The notes under the pieces: generated by a model | Databases searched by the model: none | Told to the model about the DNA's origin: nothing | Seen by the model: the letters and a program-made list of their open reading frames with translations, nothing else | Assembly: GCA_037349105.1 (NCBI GenBank) | Contig: JAYJMM010000111.1 | Span: 1,426,001-1,490,000, forward strand | DNA length: 64,000 nt | Direction: 5' to 3' | Source: Limnomonas spitsbergensis | Taxonomy: Eukaryota; Chlorophyta; Chlorophyceae; Chlamydomonadales | Position numbers and translations under genes: made by a program | Shown: positions 9,001 to 16,000 of the stretch, one piece after another | How positions within the stretch are numbered: position 1 is the first letter of the stretch | Layout: every line of letters begins with the position of its first letter

Positions 9001-9609
9001 ACCGTAACAGAGAACGCAGTCAACTGCTCCCCATGCCACCTCCCCAACCTGAAAGGCAGGGTGGATTTCGGCTCCACCAGGCCCAACATCAGCTTGTCCT
9101 GCGAAGTCTGCCGCCTACCCGACCGGGGGGAAGTCATGCTCCTGTGTGACGCATGCAATACCGGCTGGCACATGGACTGCCTCACGCCGGCGCTACACGC
9201 CATCCCCGAGGGCGATTGGATGTGCCCCAGGTGCAAGCCAGCAGCAAGGACAAGCGAAGAGCCGGGCCCGGCCGCAGCTGCGGGACCCTGCACCCCAGCC
9301 CACCTCGAGGGGGCAGCGCCACGGGCAGCCAGGGCAGCCGCCAGAGCAGCCCAGGAGACAGGAGCCATGGACAAGCCTGAGGTGGAGGTCATGGCCACCA
9401 ACCCGGCCACCAAACAAATGGAGCGGGGCATCGCCAGGCCCATGCCGAACGGGTTGTATGACATTTCATATACAACAGGCAGGGGAGAAGCCAACGTCAC
9501 ACCCAGGGCAGTCCAACGCAGGGCCAAAGCGGCCGCCGATGCAGCACGTACAGAGGAGGAGACAGCTGCCAAGGGACAGACAGCCAGGGGGGACGGCCAG
9601 GAGGGATAA
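10..9609 (+). CDS. Gag-pol polyprotein with DNMT3-like cytosine methyltransferase and two PHD fingers
   Basis: This is a single 3199-residue frame without stop or frameshift. Seen in order (residues): a low-complexity acidic gag-like part (1-900), a C4HC3 PHD finger (950-991), a further Cys-rich cluster (1001-1048), two CCHC knuckles (1066-1102), a hydrophobic segment (1406-1424), reverse transcriptase (about 1590-1769, FIDD at 1740-1743), RNase H (1893-2016), a cytosine-5 methyltransferase (about 2160-2495), H2C2 plus DDE integrase (2664-2840) and a C-terminal PHD finger (3031-3075). The pol order is Ty3/Gypsy. The methyltransferase sits between RNase H and integrase, an unusual place. No convincing aspartic protease is visible between the knuckles and RT. 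Expected role: self-copying by reverse transcription and integration, with possible methylation of its own or target DNA (inference). Start: first ATG in the window; the true start could lie upstream. Confidence 0.93.
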   Translation: MPANAPKSTAHALELLDYLRRMGAPAPQEGWLALLANFLVTLRAREDQGNSESEGSAHRQDPEISGEASGQEGESDDLSQDIYDPPDVLCPGTPEAGGPAAGPRPAASAEGGGSSFTLQAHGATGGVTSRPPTAGSRHRSCKTEHGPTEMTWVQEEVPSEREQRWEPEEPQNPDHWGDSDLSAVEDAEDLDAPGPGPGEPWPRHCFVQWYPAGTDMPEVAATAAMITLPGAGADGLCRLQNHWCVPRGEVICVNRQAAMQAVARLVFPMDAVTAGLLAAAIKGHIRPSTAMEEFMSSTWPTPLYANCVSELLGSVVKEGITAAEEQFRTSQEIPDAARAYGMWQHAHDGFMRTPWAETCVMTLACHPCLANQAVCVPTQAAAGQAYALAALRDHSGYDGAGILHPGTPRQCPAIVERGQDIAREVLGQAVPWGYEPGDARAAIPVRLAVAYYHEDSERRWAHPTPRAWMHMHATRDDQPVWFFFKTATRVLSDRFPSVEQAEEHAVATFRGADPAVWAIMMMALNRTLLPGQMSAAVKNIEIVDELWAPQERADCPTQVSAHGTPEMGATAWHGEEALTLSAFAQDRLQSCLQQWLRVEQAAYYNGVPASLLPHWSAPAATVRLWQQRHPRGAVTLHPLFSCSNYDEALRNLTSLLDRGIADHHETPRGRWGAFREAASPSSAHSPDDTTLHLQPDSREQSFFTSLRGGNYEVDWPESDEENSLTGLPQLLPDSDSEGEPADTAEHTEPSEGGAAVPSEHTAPSAGHTQGSSQQSRATAEQPGPVAPLRIQADAPPNWSRGLSDTGSEASNPDPEDPGSPHLAAEGEPDRGTDLSKEQWDDELRQFVAQRDRQRLEDRVPWPVPQGGTELRGSRIEASLRYRLSMVPDPSPDPRLQGRNQAAEELKQAFRGRLRALSEAPPPELARGPGTGGAVSPGRSYGSDPVLTEPCAGCDPTRAGERLIWCSACGTAWHDLCMRTPRTGAARMCQFCMTPEVRLPSCLGCGERIGPTDQPGRRCCRCHATACSACMNKPGVGGTRRGAWACCGCSDAVPPAWGHHSVHNEPCERCGKKGHDYHACPAPRLREGRCTICFHQGHLAIACPERNQSLGFIRQRQMEEDSRLGVRWWCSAQEALPGEREVVFKATHSRATVSDVRQAIEERRQDEADQARRREQRPVPFREWYKETADQPLQPSMHAVQYAQILTIGAELIKAHDEGRWPEAGEPLDNWPVEWGVPERTSLWNYQAIQRTMLQPHQLDRQPRSAARSSDNARTQTVSPERAYRPDTGCAGPTAAERHQTPSSKGDTRPTDSSKVRAAAARRARNARTRARQRRRKAVARDASNSTGCPSPPARISQVELEISWQEGPGDRGPPAVPSPPAPAGPQPCPRQHPGCRGLLPCTAFRGLLACLCHLALVWLLLSCLPGAQASGRGVRGGGFTAGQGAFVSSREAAAKLEPGWLRPPADMPAPRPPRPQRTWDQGTSSAGSQAGTGEPLAGGVIDMFQPGGAVHAPSEYVKTAEGWLLGKHPDFSGEQQEQLEQSLRDRQGAFAYSMLELPGYCGAHGEFTLALEDEHSSCFQKARDMPPPKAAIFKEKCQPMIEAGIIVRVPQGGPIKFAANSVVAAKKCAETGEWSDHRIAHDMRRMNLRTAKQEFAIPRMETIFQNLGTAKVFSKVDLRSGFMQIPIKAEDQPKTAFWMGPELWMYTKLNFGLRNGPPFFQRMMEEEIARAGLSSFCVAFIDDLLVYSDTPADHIRHVELMLDMLHAVGLRAHPDKSLFGCATVEYLGHNVSAQGLTPHAAKIAAVMALPEPASVKNIQEVMGFLNFYRCYIPDFSRKAACINALLVKGVPFVWGPEQAQAFQLIKTEMCEGGRVLRRPDYSGTGPDGKGPPRPFLLYTDFSKQGIGAVLGQCDDSGREYMVACTSRSLNKSEKNYSSFQGEMLAAVYAARTYRHMLFGCKVHLVTDHEPLTYLMDNQALVGQHARWALMLQELDITIVHRSGACHQNADIPSRSPLPSSDDRTGARLDDVTPEPHTPSETTCGPQVAMLTGLGRVNQWHADQVVRLAQEGRRSVRRLRAAETACTVAPCGQAISSAQDEDDEQAQPASAAERVFNSRARARNLISNVLSDLPRSTPAHLHAGVDTACLPTEAVYALEREGVVLFEPFGGMCSGLEMVLRAGIPVTQYLYADTSASMREIAGGRLVQLHKQYPLLLPAPAVEGAFRALPQDVYSITAQHFIEAGAQQGRQWFMVAGWECHDLSAAGKGKGLEGDRSKSFFPLIRLLGSLQVLQRARPPAYLIENVAMQLNQRSEKASVEAFGEVCRLLGRPSLFDAAQVGSYAHRTRNYWGNLAPAADIEFVIQASHRPHDGIVDDILDEGSRAQVVACPDNGGYRINVSGQPRRALPCLMATPASYAFRNGQIGMVFRPMGGLQEPNANERERAMGYAVGSTLPRPDFPEGDRRAALGRCMDAWALEAWFTIALEAAKIIPRELARRAGLPGPDSDLAIGMTLTSTHCALASAGTACSGEGEAAATYRQCLGESAAADWADAAQEPGGQPDPEPEPVQGADDGAGAVVDPPGCAAGPAAGVDVWTDVPVLRYLQSKRHPAGAEAGEQARVQRRAAPFQWEPERGGVLIRVMPDERRCVVPRPEDRQAVIREAHASTGHFGSHRTAFMIMQQHWWRGLRAAVRKAVQECGVCDRARASTFNHTQPDLHPLPIEGLFFRWGVDLCGPFTTTPRGNRYVMVCVEHYSKWVELIPIPSKASDVTALAFFQNVVARFGGCAEVVTDQGTEFQGEFQDMLLDCFIDHRTTSANHPQADGLSERAVQTLKAGLRKCCGDGSSDDSWDRMVPWVALGFRCSPQQATRMAPYEVLYGQKPVFPSKVGADLWSTARVATAEEAADLLLARVARIKEALPVAGEHLKIAQHRDKLRYARIRGGGYVPQVRRFAVGDYVYVRYASERRSLDPKARPEILRVQRLGETGALVLEGADGLTVTENAVNCSPCHLPNLKGRVDFGSTRPNISLSCEVCRLPDRGEVMLLCDACNTGWHMDCLTPALHAIPEGDWMCPRCKPAARTSEEPGPAAAAGPCTPAHLEGAAPRAARAAARAAQETGAMDKPEVEVMATNPATKQMERGIARPMPNGLYDISYTTGRGEANVTPRAVQRRAKAAADAARTEEETAAKGQTARGDGQEG
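2857..2982 (+). other. PHD finger 1 in the gag part
   Basis: The eight ligands are C950, C953, C965, C968, H973, C976, C988 and C991, the C4HC3 spacing of a PHD zinc finger, with a Trp just before the His (AWHDLC). PHD fingers usually read histone H3 tails. A second Cys/His cluster follows at residues 1001-1048 (CxxC, CxxC-H, CxxC, CCGC), so the two may form an extended zinc module. The finger is nearer the N-terminus than the CCHC knuckles, so it would end up in the Gag-derived product after processing. Confidence 0.75.
3205..3315 (+). other. Two CCHC zinc knuckles (nucleocapsid)
   Basis: Knuckle 1 uses C1066, C1069, H1074 and C1079; knuckle 2 uses C1089, C1092, H1097 and C1102. Both are exact C-x2-C-x4-H-x4-C. 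This is the nucleic-acid-binding nucleocapsid signature of Gag and marks the gag/pol border region. Confidence 0.9.
4225..4281 (+). other. Hydrophobic, membrane-like segment inside the polyprotein
   Basis: Residues 1406-1424 are almost wholly hydrophobic (ACLCHLALVWLLLSCL), long enough to cross a membrane, and are followed by a small-residue stretch resembling a cleavage region. The segment lies where Gypsy elements usually have their protease. I do not recognise its role. It could be a membrane anchor or a chance Leu/Cys-rich linker. Confidence 0.5.
4777..5316 (+). other. Reverse transcriptase domain
   Basis: The first catalytic Asp is D1677 in KVDLRSGFMQIP. The F-x-D-D box is FIDDLLVYSD with D1742 and D1743. 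The sequences LNFGLRNGPPFFQRMM and VEYLGHNVSAQGL are typical Ty3/Gypsy RT blocks. All three catalytic Asp residues are present, so the enzyme looks functional. Confidence 0.95.
5686..6057 (+). other. RNase H domain
   Basis: The acidic residues are D1900 (YTDFSKQGIGAVL), E1942 (GEMLAAVYAAR), D1967 (VTDHEPLTYL) and D2010 (NADIPSR). This is the Ty3/Gypsy RNase H arrangement directly after RT. It removes the RNA strand during reverse transcription. Confidence 0.92.
6487..7494 (+). other. DNMT3-like cytosine-5 DNA methyltransferase domain
   Basis: The motifs are in canonical order. Motif I (AdoMet site) is FEPFGGMCSG (from residue 2165). Motif IV is AGWECHDLS, with the presumed catalytic C2259. 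Motif VI is LIENVAMQ (E2303, N2304, V2305). Motif VIII is AHRTRNYWGN (2343-2352). A region with RRALPCLMATPAS follows, then ERERAMGY and RRAALGRCMDAWALE near motif X. The ENV, AHRxRxxWGN and xxC-x-DLS blocks match the DNMT3 subfamily best. The order is not circularly permuted as in plant DRM enzymes. The usual Pro before the catalytic Cys is Glu here. It would transfer a methyl group from AdoMet to cytosine C5. Domain assignment is strong; activity is inference. Confidence 0.88.
7960..8840 (+). other. Integrase (H2C2 zinc domain and DDE core)
   Basis: The zinc domain uses H2664, H2669, C2699 and C2702. The catalytic triad is D2732 (GVDLCGPF), D2792 (VTDQGTEF) and E2827 (DGLSERAVQTL); 34 residues separate the last two, one fewer than the common 35. 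The following part (AVGDYVYVRYASERR) resembles the C-terminal DNA-binding module of Gypsy integrases. It inserts the cDNA into host DNA. Confidence 0.93.
9100..9234 (+). other. PHD finger 2 at the C-terminus of integrase
   Basis: Ligands are C3031, C3034, C3046, C3049, H3054, C3057, C3072 and C3075, with the classic core LLCDACNTGWHMDC and GDWMCPRC. This is a textbook PHD finger, closer to host chromatin proteins than finger 1. It occupies the place of the chromodomain in chromoviruses, so it may steer integration to particular H3 tails (inference). Confidence 0.92.
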
Positions 9610-9799
9610 GAGCACACCAGCATTGCCACAGAGCCAGCTACCTAGGGGCAGGTTCGAGTTAGCACCGCTGCTACTGCAAGCGTCTCCTGAGGCTTAGGGC
9701 CGAGTGTCAACGGTGCAGTGGGGCGAGAGCAGCGGCTATTTGGGTGGAGGTTGATTAACAGAAGGATTCTGTAGGTCAGGTTCAGTCTCGTGCAACCAG

Positions 9800-10400
9800 C
9801 TGTAGGCTTCCAATTCCAGTCTCAGATGGGTTCTGAGGATTTCCGCTTCTGATGATTTCTGACAGGTTTCTTTTCTGTTGCTGAGGAGTACTGCCTCCTG
9901 ATGACGTCTGATGGGTTCTGACGAGTTCTGTTTCTGGTCCTGAGGAGTGTTGGCTCCTATGGGTTCCGATGTTCCTGATGGTTCTGAGGAATATGCTTCT
10001 GACCAGTTCTGTTTCTGTCTCTGAGGAGTACTGACTCCCGTAACGCCTGATGGGTTCTGACAAGTTCGGTTTCTGGTTTTGAGGAGTGCTGACTCCTGAT
10101 GGGTTCCGATGTTTCTGATGGTTCTGAGGAATTGTTCTTCTGACAAGTTCGGTTTCTGGTTTTGAGGAGTGCTGACTCCTGATGGGTTCCGATGTTTCTG
10201 ATGGTTCTGAGGAATTGTTCTTCTGACGAGTTCTGTTTCTGGTTCTGAGGAGTGCTGACTCCTGATGGGTTCCGATGTTTCCGATGGGTCTGAGGAATTG
10301 TACCTCTGACGAGTTCTGTTTCTGTTTCTGTGGAGTACTGCCTCCTTATGAGTTCCGACGTTTCTGATGGTTCTGAGGAATTATGATTCTGACGAGTTCT
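9800..10400 (+). repeat. 83-bp imperfect tandem repeat in the element's 3' untranslated part
   Basis: Units built on TTCTGACGAGTTCTGTTTCT, GAGGAGTGCTGACTCCTGAT and GGTTCCGATGTTTCTGATGG recur. CGAG/CAAG landmarks at 10061, 10144, 10227, 10310 and 10393 are exactly 83 bp apart; earlier copies are less regular. The array lies between the polyprotein stop and the polypurine tract. Confidence 0.9.
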
Positions 10401-10617
10401 GTCGTCTGACGGTTCTTGATTTCAAACACGCATGACAATTGTGATGGTACCAGATTCTGTTTGCCCTGATCAGGCCAGAGAGTAGCCAATCAGGTCTGCA
10501 GGTGTTTAGGAGGGTTCCGTGTTAGGGAACTGACCAGTTCTGAGTGTACATATTTTTCCGATCTCAGTTTCAGTACCACCCCTAGTCCGGCTCCCCACGC
10601 ACGCCCGGTGTGCGTTT

Positions 10618-10637
10618 CGTGAGGAGCGGGGGGCGAG
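10618..10637 (+). other. Polypurine tract (plus-strand primer)
   Basis: A purine-rich stretch, GAGGAGCGGGGGGCGAG, lies immediately before the first copy of the direct repeat. In LTR elements such a tract primes plus-strand DNA and abuts the 3' LTR, so it fixes the probable LTR start near 10637. Confidence 0.6.
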
Positions 10638-10877
10638 TAAAGTAGGGGCGGTACCCACAGCTAGGGGCGCCCGGGCAGGCCAGCCTTACACCAGCCTTAG
10701 CTCTTATGCGGTACGCTGTACCAAGTTACCCCTTTACAGCCCTTGTACCTCAGCAGTGTAGTACAAGAGGCACGTATGTACGGGTGTTGAACCTTAGTTG
10801 TGAGTAGTTTGAGCCTCTCTAAGGCAGTAAGGACAGCTTACACCATTTTGGCACGATTACTGCTTTATGGTGCGACA
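10636..10877 (+). repeat. 242-bp direct repeat, copy 1 (start of 3' LTR)
   Basis: This 242-bp stretch recurs at 11523-11764 with no difference I could find. It follows the polypurine tract, so it should be the start of the 3' LTR. It lacks the usual 5' TG end. Confidence 0.75.
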
Positions 10878-11522
10878 GCTGTCACGGTATAATGCAGTAT
10901 ACGTGCCAAAACCGTAGGGACCGCTGACGCGTCCCCGTAGACTCCGCAGCTTCCCTGCGGAGCCCCTTTTTAGGGTTAGGAGCCCAGCTTCCCACTTTCG
11001 GGAAGGTCTGAGGCAGGGTTTCCCGTACTCAGTGCATAGGGCTTGCCGGGACCTTTGAATCCCGGCTTGCACACTTGACGTTCACTTCGTTCCTTTTAAG
11101 TGGACAGGCCTCTATTTGTAACCATCACCGGCTAGATCTCGGAGACCTACCCAGTGAAGTGCATCAAAGCCAGTACCACTAAGCCAGTCAAGCCTAGAAC
11201 AGCGACCCCGCCATCTAGCAAGCACGAGAACACCTAACCCGAAGCCCAGCCCTGCCTAGGACCACGTCGTCCGCAGTCTACGGCTACGGTTTCGCCCGCT
11301 ACACGCGGTAAGTGACTCATAACGACCTGCAGGGTTCGCGACCCGACAGGCCTTTAGTCGCAGCTCTACAAGCGACCAGATCCACGCCTGTCATCTAGAA
11401 GTTCCAGCCACAGCTTAACGCGCTGCGCATTCGCGGCCAGCGTGTAGACGCTGAGTCCGCCCGTAGGTGTCCGCCACTCAGTGGGGAAGAAGTCCACCAC
11501 GGACCCGAAGCAACCATCGCGT
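10878..11522 (+). repeat. Unique part between the two direct repeats (rest of candidate LTR)
   Basis: If copy 2 marks the start of another LTR, this stretch is the remainder of an 887-bp LTR. A possible TATA element (GGTATAATGC) lies near 10887. No coding potential is seen. The alternative is the internal part of a small non-autonomous element flanked by 242-bp LTRs. Confidence 0.4.
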
Positions 11523-11764
11523 AGTAAAGTAGGGGCGGTACCCACAGCTAGGGGCGCCCGGGCAGGCCAGCCTTACACCAGCCTTAGCTCTTATGCGGTA
11601 CGCTGTACCAAGTTACCCCTTTACAGCCCTTGTACCTCAGCAGTGTAGTACAAGAGGCACGTATGTACGGGTGTTGAACCTTAGTTGTGAGTAGTTTGAG
11701 CCTCTCTAAGGCAGTAAGGACAGCTTACACCATTTTGGCACGATTACTGCTTTATGGTGCGACA
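11523..11764 (+). repeat. 242-bp direct repeat, copy 2 (truncated second LTR?)
   Basis: Identical to 10636-10877 at an offset of 887 bp. After TGCGACA the two copies diverge at once (GCTGTCACGG versus CAGTCGATCA). This fits a tandem, 3'-truncated LTR, or the second LTR of a short element of 1129 bp. Confidence 0.7.
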
Positions 11765-12767
11765 CAGTCGATCACTCAGAAGCAACTAGGCACACGCACA
11801 AGCAGTAGTACCCTACATGCACAACACCTACAACACGCCCCACCACACAAGCAAGACACGCATCGCCAGCAAGGCAGCAACACCCAACATTCAACCAACA
11901 AAGCAGCATGGTTCACTCAGCATGTCCAGAACGCAAACAGAGGAAGGGACAGACTCGGCAACTTCTGCCGGATTGCCGGAACACACAGCCTAGGACACCT
12001 CAACAGTTTTCAGGGCACACACGTCACTCGGGGGCTGCGCCAAAGGCACAACTTTCAGAAATACCGAGCGACAGAAAGCGTCAAGCGGTGCCAATTTAGC
12101 CATGTGTGAATTGACCGATCGAACAGAAAAGCGACATCGCAAAAAGTGCACACTCTTATATATAGGCGGTGCACATGCACTCCGCAAAAGGACCACTCGT
12201 CCCAGGCCGTCCCAGATAGAGGCATCCCACGTCCTACCTGGGACGCCTGCCTGGGATGCCCCTGGGACGTCTCCTATATTTCGAGTGGTCGAGTAAAATG
12301 GTCGAGTAAAACACTGCACTCAGTCTGCCCGGTGATTTTGCGCGGAAACAAACGTGACTTGCATCATGTCTTAAGGTCTACGCTTGCGTTCATTGCCGGG
12401 GCTTGCTTGTAACAAAATGTTGTCCCGTCTGGCTTGGTCGATGTCACTTAGGCATGATTGTGAGTGCATGAAAGATGTGCGTGTCCCTGAGGCATTGTCG
12501 ATGTACGTGTCACACTTGAAATTCAATGACAAGATGCAGGTACATGCACGCCCAGGCTATAAAATGCCAGGACGCCTCGATGCCCCAGTCTCCACTCCTC
12601 CCGTGTGCAGGAAATCTGAAACGGCATGGGTCATCACCGGTCAACACAACCGGGTCGACACCAGCAAAAAGGGCGCTCGCTTGGTCCCACCTGGCGGCCC
12701 TTTCATTTATTGAAACACGTGCTCATGACGTTGCCAATCTGCCATCATCATAAACGTGACAGCAATA
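11765..12767. other. Non-coding stretch, nothing recognised
   Basis: The frames here are short and lack domain features. Around 12195-12280 there are several CCTGGGAC-type words. No RNA gene or clear mobile element is seen. Confidence 0.5.
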
Positions 12768-13326
12768 ACAGCACGTTTCCGATTGGACCCCGGAAACTTT
12801 CCGGGGTGTTTCCGGTGCGTTTTGAGCTGAAACACTGGACCCCGGAAAATCTCCGGAGCCTTTAGACCACCAAGAGTCGTACAGTACGTCTCCTGTTTTT
12901 CCGGGGACCCCCCCCCCCGGAAATTCCAAAGACCCCGGAGAGTTTTCAGGCCTTCGAATATCTTTTGTTTATAAATATGAACCGCCGCATTTTTCTTCCC
13001 ATGATCTTATCGGGCGGTAGTGATGGGGGCGGCCCTGCAGAAAGGCCGCGGGCCGCCTCGGCCTTGGTCACTCCGCGAGCGAGTCGTCCCTATCATCATC
13101 ATTATCATCAGCAGCAGAAGCAGAAGCAGCAGCAACAGCGCAGATAACATATAGACACACATTCAGCAACACCGTAGTAAACCCTGAACCACGCAAGATT
13201 ACGCGGCCTCACGTTCCGGTGTGTGGCTCCGGGGTGTTTGCAGAAACACCCTCCCCGGAAATCTCCCGAAGACCAGAAGACCGTCGTACAGGTTTGTTCC
13301 GGGGTCCTCAATCGGAAACGTGCTGT
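12768..13326. mobile_element. Candidate MITE-like element with 18-bp terminal inverted repeats
   Basis: The word ACAGCACGTTTCCGATTG at 12768-12785 recurs as an exact reverse complement at 13309-13326, bounding 559 bp with no real frame. Both ends carry CCCCGGAA-rich sequence next to the inverted repeats, extending the similarity imperfectly. No convincing target-site duplication is visible. Confidence 0.5.
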
Positions 13327-14266
13327 AAGAGTGGGATAATAATGTTGGTGGGCAGGCCTGCATCGTTAGCAAGCATGCAGGCGCATGATAACTGTGAAAG
13401 CCGGTGTACGGCATTTAAAATCCCGTATTCCTCAAGCCACGCTCAGGCGTTTTCTTTCTTTCTTTGAAACAAGGCTAGCTTCGCCGTATTTGATCAAACC
13501 CTTTGCATACAGTTAGGTCCGGGGGTATCTGATATTCTGCTCGCGAAGCGCATTTCACTCTCAGGTCGCATCTCTGTCGCCACCAGGTGTCGGTTGCTGG
13601 AACTGCCACGACACGCACCACTGCACCAGGACACGCATCAGGACAAGCTCGTGGACCAGCCAATATATTTCGGCTCCGGCGATCCGCATCTTGATTTCTG
13701 TCACAGGTCGGTCGAATTTTCTCAGGGCGCCTCCTTGGCTAGAAAAGAAGCAAGTGGTCCAGTGGTACATCACTGGCGGCATCCACGGCACATGGTCGAG
13801 GGTTCGAAACTGCCGTTCGGCAACGCCATTTCGCCCTCACTCTCCGGAGGGACTTGAAAGACCCCTCTTCGTGCTCAGCAAGGAGAGTTTGACTAGTAGC
13901 GACAGGGTCCCGAGTGCACCACTTGGTGTGCGAATCGGTTGGTGAATAAAAAGGGACCCCATAACCATAGGTTGCGGGTGCACAGGCCCTCTCTCGAAAG
14001 GCGATCGCTTAAGTGCGGCTAGTCTGTGAGCACACTTTGCCATCCTCAAATCCACGCCCTAAAACAGAGTTCCTTCCTTTCCTTTCCTAGTTCTGGATTC
14101 CCATTCTGAATGCTACATGCAGTCAGACCAGATACCAGTAGTTGATAAGCTGGGTGCATGAAAGTGTCGCGGGTCCTGGTGTCCGTGCCTGAGTGAAGTT
14201 AACCGACTGCTGGACACGTGCACGTCACGTGATACCGGCACCAGATCGACATGTGGTGTCGCTGAA

Positions 14267-14403
14267 GAAGATCGTTCACGCATCATGATCTGTGCCTGAC
14301 GATGACAGCTCGTTCACGCATCATGATCTGTGCCTGACGTTGACAGCTCATTTACGCATCATGATCGAGCCAGACGATCACAGCTCGCGTTCACGAATCA
14401 TGG
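14267..14403 (+). repeat. About 42-bp tandem repeat, 3 to 4 copies
   Basis: Units built on GTTCACGCATCATGATCTGT and GCCTGACGATGACAGCTC repeat with small changes, the last copy being degenerate. No function is visible. Confidence 0.8.
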
Positions 14404-14524
14404 GACCCCATTCCACCAATGCATCCTCTTAAAATCCCATGCAGTGATTTAGCGAGGCAGCGGGATGCCCAAAGCCCCTTGACCTTACCCCAAAATATCA
14501 CAGCTCTCAACTCCTCCGCAATCT

Positions 14525-16000
14525 GTGCTGAAGCTGAAACATTATATGCTGCCTGCCTGCTCCCTAGTCTGTGACTGCGATGATGTGCCCAAGCAGTTCA
14601 TTATTTCTCGGACATTTGTACACCTGCAGATGGGATGGATGTGTTGCTTTTCATCAGCCGATTGCTCAGCCTCACCTGGCGCCGGCGGGCAGCAGCTGCG
14701 TGCATGCACGCTGCATGGCGCAGCACAAAAGCGAGACCCATGCAACGTAGCCCATGCATTGCCGCCTAGCAGGGTCGAGCTGCCGCGCCCCAGCGCGGGC
14801 TCAACGCCATGTGGCGCAACCGCAGCAGAGTCGATCCCTGCCGTGGCGTTCACCCCCTTCTCCAACTGTGTCACCCTCGGCTCGCCAAAGCTCTCCGCAG
14901 ACCCCCCCAGCCTTCAACCCAACCAGATCCAAGGCTTCCAGATTGCTAGCAGCCAATGTGAAGGCTGCGATTTTCCGTCGCCGCACGACGACGTGCTGGG
15001 TTCCCCTCCCTGCACTGCCCGGATCGCAGCCAGCCTCCCGGCAGATCTCACGGTTCATCACACGCGGCTCGATGACAGCTCCTCCTCCCGATCCATGTGC
15101 ATCGCAGCACACAGCAGCGCCACTTGCACAAAAGCGCACAGCGGGGCCACGTGCACGAGGGCTCACAGCGGAGCCACTTGCACGAGAGCTCACAGCGGGG
15201 TTGCATGCACAAGAGTGCACAGCGGGGCGTGCGAGGCGCGGGTGTGGTCGAACACGAGCAGCGGGAGCTCCGTGCGCCCTGTCTCTCTCCTCAGCAGCCA
15301 GATCAGCAGGTCCCTCAGAGAGATATCTGGACGCTTGGACAGGAAGTCCCAGTTGGACAAGTACAAGCTGCAGCAGCAGCGGGATCAGGAGCAGGGCGTA
15401 GGACATCCGCGCTTAAGAGTCTGCAGCAGGGGCGGCACAGATGAAACGCTCAGGCCTGGGAGCAGCGGGGGCGGGCGCGGGGCGGTACTCACAGAAAGAG
15501 CCGCCAGGATGCCGCTAGGGGGTGTGCAGGCAGATTGCGATACAAGAGACCGGACGGGTAACTCATCCGAGCCCTCTGCGGACTCGCCGGAGGCCGCGGC
15601 TCCGCCGCCCACCCACGTCGCTGCTGTTGCAGCTGCCGCCAGCTTCCTCTCGCCCGTCCCCCCGCTGTGGCTGCCAGGCTGCGATTATGAGGTGGGCTCT
15701 CCAGCAGAAGCCTCTCAGGTGGATCGGATCCATATAGGGAGCACTCCTGTGCCCAGGGTGGGGCCAGGCATCGGAAACTGGCAGAATCGATCGCCGGACG
15801 GACCTCCCAACTCCCCCGAGTACTTCATGCTCGATGAGTTGATTCAACCAAGCGGGCCGCATCAGGATGAGCTGTGCTTGTCGCCGGTGCCGAGCATGAC
15901 TGCCCCGGTGTTCGATTTTTTCCTAGAGCCCACGGGCGGGTCTCTCAGGCCCCACAGCCTTACGCAGCCCCCTCACAAGAACACCCACTACAAGCTGTGA
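14525..16000 (+). CDS. Hypothetical protein, 491-residue open frame
   Basis: The long frame is in a locally GC-rich stretch and ends in a plausible soluble C-terminus. No domain is recognised. Residues about 195-235 hold a 9-residue repeat of the type ATCTRAHSG, encoded by a 27-bp minisatellite. A charged possible coiled coil follows (LDRKSQLDKYKLQQQRDQ), then Ser/Pro-rich disordered sequence. The N-terminal 60 residues look less protein-like, so the start may be wrong or an intron may be hidden. A frame on the opposite strand (14801-15406) is also open, which weakens the case. It may be a real single-exon gene or a chance GC-rich frame. Confidence 0.35.
   Translation: MLKLKHYMLPACSLVCDCDDVPKQFIISRTFVHLQMGWMCCFSSADCSASPGAGGQQLRACTLHGAAQKRDPCNVAHALPPSRVELPRPSAGSTPCGATAAESIPAVAFTPFSNCVTLGSPKLSADPPSLQPNQIQGFQIASSQCEGCDFPSPHDDVLGSPPCTARIAASLPADLTVHHTRLDDSSSSRSMCIAAHSSATCTKAHSGATCTRAHSGATCTRAHSGVACTRVHSGACEARVWSNTSSGSSVRPVSLLSSQISRSLREISGRLDRKSQLDKYKLQQQRDQEQGVGHPRLRVCSRGGTDETLRPGSSGGGRGAVLTERAARMPLGGVQADCDTRDRTGNSSEPSADSPEAAAPPPTHVAAVAAAASFLSPVPPLWLPGCDYEVGSPAEASQVDRIHIGSTPVPRVGPGIGNWQNRSPDGPPNSPEYFMLDELIQPSGPHQDELCLSPVPSMTAPVFDFFLEPTGGSLRPHSLTQPPHKNTHYKL

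Larger units (their letters stand above)
1..11523 (+). mobile_element. Ty3/Gypsy LTR retrotransposon carrying a DNA methyltransferase (5' LTR outside window)
   Basis: The element comprises one intact gag-pol frame (10-9609), a repeat-rich 3' untranslated part (9610-10617), a polypurine tract (about 10618-10637) and a candidate 3' LTR beginning near 10637. The window opens only nine bases before the start codon, so the 5' LTR and primer-binding site cannot be seen. The order RT, RNase H, integrase is the Ty3/Gypsy order. The right-hand limit is inferred from a 242-bp identical repeat that restarts 887 bp further on, which would make the LTR about 887 bp long. An intact frame and identical repeat copies suggest recent activity. 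Confidence 0.8.

Noticed and set aside
14801..15406. Minus-strand frame with a signal-peptide-like start
   Set aside because: The Leu-rich leader comes from CAG/CTG-rich sequence and the 27-bp repeat; the plus-strand frame there is longer and ends more plausibly. Neither is secure.
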